A DNA stretch of 64,000 nucleotides from Cristatella mucedo (taxonomy: Eukaryota; Bryozoa; Phylactolaemata; Cristatellidae), in assembly GCA_009760855.2 (NCBI GenBank), contig WPIO01000006.1, positions 12,724,001-12,788,000 on the forward strand, written 5' to 3'. Both the position numbers and the translations under genes were made by a program. The stretch's first letter is position 1, and every line of letters begins with the position of its first letter. Shown piece by piece: positions 60,150-64,000 of the stretch. A model generated the notes under the pieces. It did not search any database and was not told where the DNA came from. It worked only from the letters and a program-made list of their open reading frames with translations.

Positions 60150-60330
60150 CCCAGAGGTTAGGCGCTTGCTCTTTTAAGACCCGGGTCGTGGTTTCGAGTC
60201 TTGCAGCAGGCAAGCAGTCTTTTCTTTCCTACAGCACGCAGGACGATAGCCACCAAAGGCTCTTCTACCACCTCTGGATAAATGCGGCTGTTGGATGAGC
60301 TAACATTTACTTTGCTTTTAGCTCCCTCTG
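60150..60330 (+). repeat. SINE-A copy
   Basis: tgcccagaggttaggcgctt, cgggtcgtggtttcgagtct (B box), gcaggacgatagccaccaaa and ataaatgcggctgttggatg. Another tail fragment (atatacaaatgaagctgttg) follows at about 60345-60375. Confidence 0.75.
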
Positions 60331-62461
60331 CCCCTCTCTGGCAGATATACAAATGAAGCTGTTGAATCAGCTAATCTCTTGACTTTTCTAAACAGCGCCA
60401 GCCATAGTGTACAGCTCACTTCGAAGCCCGAAGTACTGCTAACCAATTATTACACATCACATATCAGGTTCCTTTAGGCTGCAATTCAGGCACTGCCAAT
60501 AATCATTAGGGCTGTCATTGTCTGGCGGCAATAGCATTCCAATGTTTCAATAGACGACGAGAACTGGCACGCATGTGCTGGGGTGTGAGTATGGAGCACT
60601 GGTGACCGAAATGAAGGAGTTGCTACCACCCACGGAGGACAGATCTTCTTTCTCTCTAATGCTTCGATATCCTCAGAGTATTGATGCTCTGAAAATCCGA
60701 CAAATAGTTAAACGAATTTTTTTTAAGTGCATTTGTTAGCCTGTCTTTTGCTACCTGTCTTGGTCATTCGATGGTTCCACACCAAGCTCTCTCGAGTCTA
60801 AAACCCGAAGCCGAACACATGCAGCCCCACGTCGAACACATGCAGGCGCATGTACGCAGGTGAGGGCGCACACTTGGCCGTGACAAATCTGTAGCAGCAG
60901 TCACGAGTCGACTTGCCTCACACATCATGCTGCACCGGTCCAGGTCCCCTTCTGCTTAGCTTCTCTAAGCAACACCGAGGTCGAGCCTTATCTAACGACG
61001 GCTGGAAGTTAAATAAGGCGCCTAGGCGCCCCCAGTGCGCTAGCGAGCCTACACCTTAAGTACGCAGACACACGCTGCCTTGCAGATCATGTGGCCAGTT
61101 CAACAGCATGGCGAACACTGGGCAGCTCGGGTCTGGACTGCTGACGGTCGAAGTCACATTCTGAACTGAACCGCCGATTCAGCGACGATCAGCATCCGCA
61201 CACACGCAAGGTAGAAATGGGCAATAGGGCAATAGAAATGCTGTGCTCAAGGGACGAACAAAAAACAAAGGGCTGCCGCAGAGGGACGATGCCACAATAG
61301 GACTCATCCAAGACACATAAACAGTATGAATGCCTGCACATATTTCTCCAGCACACACAGTCATCGTTGCATCACAGCACGGCCATCGAAGTGTCAGCTT
61401 CTCGAGGCTCCTGAGGTCAGCCATCCCAGCTCTCGTGCTGCAGAGAGCTGTCTTTGGAGCACACTCGTGTTGTGCTTAGTAGTTAATGAACAGTCGTAAG
61501 CACAGACTAGTGATCAGTCAAATAATAAGGTGCCCCTGCACGCCTGGCTGAGCAAATAGCGACTGCTGCCGGCAGCCGGGCCAGATGCCGTTACCACCTA
61601 TGATTAACAACAGCTAACTCGGACAAGGCACCTCTTCCGATTGGGGGGCATCACCAGCTCTGGCAGATCGATGCCTGCAATTCCCCAAGAGTACTCACAC
61701 AACCAGCCCCGCTGCAGCGCTCACAACACAACGGACACCACGAGTCGAAGTCGCAGGCCACATGACAAGTCATAGGCCTCTGAAGCAGATGGAGGTGCCG
61801 ACTGTGAAGCCTCTCGCTTACTGCTGCAGCCAGGGAAGCACGCAGCAGCAGCAATGAAAATATAATTGCGGCGACTGCAAGATAATGCTAGCAGCAGGAA
61901 TCGTCTGGGGACTTCTTGCATGTCGACATCGTGGCTACAATCGGCAAAGCCCCACAAACAGGCTAATCGTAAGATATGAGGCATGAGCAATCCAGCGGTA
62001 ACACCAGGCGATGGCATGCAGGAACATGACGCTCGAGAATTGAGTAGCTCTTGCCGACTTCCCTGCCCTTCCCCAGCCGGCTGTGCGAGTCCAACAAGAG
62101 TCGCGATCGCCGCAACGAGATATTCGACCACACCCACACACGTACATCGTCACAAGAACGGCAGTAGCGGAACTGCCACGTGGCACATATACGAAAGCTC
62201 AACCAGGCATACCGATGGTCGCTAGCAGAAGGTCTCGTGGTTAGCTGCCTCATGCCTCTCCCAAGCTCCTATAGCCCGTGGGCGATTGCTTAGTGCGAAA
62301 GATTCCGCCAAGCAACTGCAGTATCGAGCGAGAATAGGCAGGAATCAATCAGTAGGCAGAAAAGTGATGCATTCCAATTTAGCATAGATATGCAACTAAG
62401 AGTGGCATATGGTCACAAACACCATAACACGGACAAACATAAACACACATGCAGGCACGTG

Positions 62462-62479
62462 CACGCACGCGCACACACA

Positions 62480-62540
<61 letters not shown>
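62462..62540. repeat. (CA)n microsatellite
   Basis: CA run with CGCA interruptions in its first part. Confidence 0.97.
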
Positions 62541-62543
<3 letters not shown>

Positions 62544-62599
62544 TGCACACACACACACGAGGGAGAATTTGGATGACGTGCAAGAACCAGAAATACGTG

Positions 62600-62760
62600 C
62601 TTGAGGTAACAACAATTCATAACAATAATAATAATTATTATAGCTTTTGTATTTGTCTAAGCAGGCCCCGATTTTGGCTGCATTCCTCAGCTGAAAGTAG
62701 GCCGACTTGATAAAATAGACACTAAGCTCATCCAATTAAAAGTGTTTTGGGAATAGCCTT
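62600..62760 (-). mobile_element. Family 1 LINE internal fragment
   Basis: Minus strand encodes DELSVYFIKSAYFQLRNAAK and IGACLDK, colinear with DDHISSTVKSAYFQLHNIAK in the 4.4-kb copy, then breaks into an ATT repeat. The rest of the LINE is absent, so the element was deleted internally or the microsatellite arose at a break. Confidence 0.75.
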
Positions 62761-62869
62761 CCCAGATCAGAGGGCTGAATACCGAAGGGATTTGTGCGTG
62801 CAAACAGATTTGCAATTGCAGCTGCTAGGTCCGAGGTGGCTTACGTGAAGTGGCCAGTCGCACACCCAC

Positions 62870-62981
62870 CTTGGGACCGGTCTCGCGCAATCTGATGATC
62901 TGGTTCAGGTCGTTTGTAACATGGATATCCAGTGTACGACCAAGGTTCCATGGCTTGCATATCCAGTGGTTGTCTTCACCC
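62870..62981 (-). CDS. TTLL12: TTLL12 internal exon (ATP-binding KPW motif)
   Basis: 112-base exon encoding [20 protein letters not shown] then [17 protein letters not shown], matching [30 protein letters not shown]. The Lys in CKPW is the nucleotide-binding lysine position of TTL-type enzymes. Acceptor ttgtag, donor AAG then gtgggt. The first G completes an Arg codon from the upstream exon; it exits in phase 0. Confidence 0.96.
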
Positions 62982-63426
62982 CTACAAGCACAATCGGTGG
63001 CAGGTTTCAATGCCTAAGACAGGGATAAAGAAAGGGCTACGAGTCCACGTGAACAGCACCTAAATAATTAGTTATCGGTCTTGCATAGCCTGCACGTTCC
63101 GGGTACACAGTACCAGTATAAGGCTGCAGGTCGGCAGCCACTGAACACGAGCACCGGCCTTGATTGCAGTGGTCGAGTAATAACCCCAGTGAGTTCCGTG
63201 CAGTACACTGCTGCTCTCACAGTGCCCAAGATGGCCACGACCAGGGTGCTACGTGTCCAGAGAAGAGTCACATGCCCAAAGCGCACACACCACACTGTGC
63301 AGCGCTTACACGAGTACATGCAGGCAGAAGTCGAGCGACCGGCTAACAGACACCATTCCTGCTGCATCGATCCTTGCTTCACGAGAGTCACAACCTATGC
63401 TGAGACAAGCACGGCCTGTCTTGTCC

Positions 63427-63516
<90 letters not shown>

Positions 63517-63557
63517 CGTAGAGAGAGAGAGAGATAGAGATAGATAGAGATAGAGAT

Positions 63558-63612
<55 letters not shown>

Positions 63613-63772
63613 CGTAGAGAGATAGAGAGAGAGAACTCGTGCTTGCGTCGCCAGCGGCCGAACGAGAGAGCGGCCAGCAGCAGCGAAAGCACAGCAGGCT
63701 CCCTATGACTAGCAAGCCAGGCCTCTTTCAGTAGGATCAACAAGAACTCAACACGGCGTGGCTGCCACCGAC
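62982..63772 (-). other. TTLL12 intron with GA microsatellite
   Basis: The only recognised content is the GA tract at 63427-63635. Confidence 0.7.
63427..63635. repeat. (GA)n / (GATA)n compound microsatellite
   Basis: Two long GA runs around a GATAGA block, each ended by a gaaagagacgtagagaga phrase, suggesting duplication of the tract. Confidence 0.95.
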
Positions 63773-63945
63773 CTGCTTGCTTGCTGCTGAAAGCACGCGA
63801 CGAACTGCGGCAGCTCGGAGGCGAGATCGTAGGTAATCGGCAGCCAGCGTGGGTAGGAGTGACCGGGCTTAGCTGCTCTCCTGCTCACCACAGCCAGCAG
63901 GCTCTTGACAGTGACCACCATCTCGTAGGGAAACTGATTTACAAA
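63773..63945 (-). CDS. TTLL12: TTLL12 internal exon, first in window
   Basis: Encodes FVNQFPYEMVVTVKSLLAVV then SRRA...PRWLPITYDLASELPQFVACFQQ, matching LLNQFPCENLLTVKDCLASI..RA....WLP.TF.L.TELPQFV.YFQQ. The donor is AG then gtcggt, leaving two bases that combine with G to give Arg. The upstream boundary is uncertain: the acceptor ggtcag gives 63945 (used, phase 0), and gttcag gives 63967 (adds KHWNCGQ, phase 1). The gene continues past the right edge on the minus strand. Confidence 0.9.
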
Positions 63946-64000
63946 CTGACCGCAATTCCAGTGTTTCCTGAACAAATGTAAGACAAGCGCATCATCATTC

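Larger units (their letters stand above)
57602..62869 (-). other. TTLL12 intron, 5.3 kb
   Basis: Holds a SINE-A copy (60150-60330) with a partial tail copy just after it, a CA microsatellite (62462-62540) and a family 1 LINE fragment (62600-62760). No other exon seen. Confidence 0.65.

Overview
The window is nuclear DNA of an animal, most likely an invertebrate bilaterian. Evidence: two split genes with canonical GT/AG introns whose exon phases join exactly, an intronless rhodopsin-class neuropeptide receptor, 5'-truncated CR1/L2-like LINEs, tRNA-derived SINEs and a very high load of microsatellites. I cannot assign a phylum. No bacterial operons, CRISPR arrays or viral genes were seen.

Four host genes can be supported. 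(1) 2161-6543, plus strand: the last three exons of PIGT, the GPI-transamidase subunit; earlier exons must lie upstream of the window. (2) 13212-13796, plus strand: a single-exon gene for a TEN1-like OB-fold protein (CST telomere complex) with an acidic N-terminal extension and a poly(A) signal 20 bases after the stop. (3) 26348-27868, minus strand: an intronless peptide GPCR of the CCHamide/bombesin-receptor type, inside a very GC-rich island (about 24.0-30.2 kb). (4) 42562 to past the right edge, minus strand: seven 3' exons of TTLL12, a tubulin-tyrosine-ligase-like protein, spread over more than 21 kb. These four genes have unrelated jobs (ER lipid anchoring, telomere maintenance, neuropeptide signalling, microtubule/chromatin regulation) and show no sign of working as a system.

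The rest is mostly repeats. Family 1 LINE (CR1/L2-like, 3' tail with AAT-type microsatellite) has its best copy at 4440-5450 and decayed copies at 16.6-17.7, 20.7-21.1, 43.8-44.6, 53.7-54.6 and 62.6-62.75 kb. Family 2 LINE (tail of TTACA/TGTAA repeats) has copies at 22.1, 23.0, 40.8, 48.5 and 52.9 kb. SINE-A is a tRNA-headed family of about 150 bp with at least ten copies. SINE-B is tRNA-headed and ends in a tail resembling the family 1 LINE 3' end. A further dispersed element (called D here) carries an internal 25-bp tandem repeat and is present at 10.7, 50.7 and 51.8 kb. A possible LTR-like sequence with an AATAAA signal occurs at 14.7 kb (plus) and 18.9 kb (minus).

The many long open frames in CT/GA, AGG, GGC and CA tracts are low-complexity artefacts. 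I found no convincing new multi-gene system; the best leads are the TEN1 extension, the altered receptor motif, the SINE-LINE tail sharing, element D and several long hairpins.
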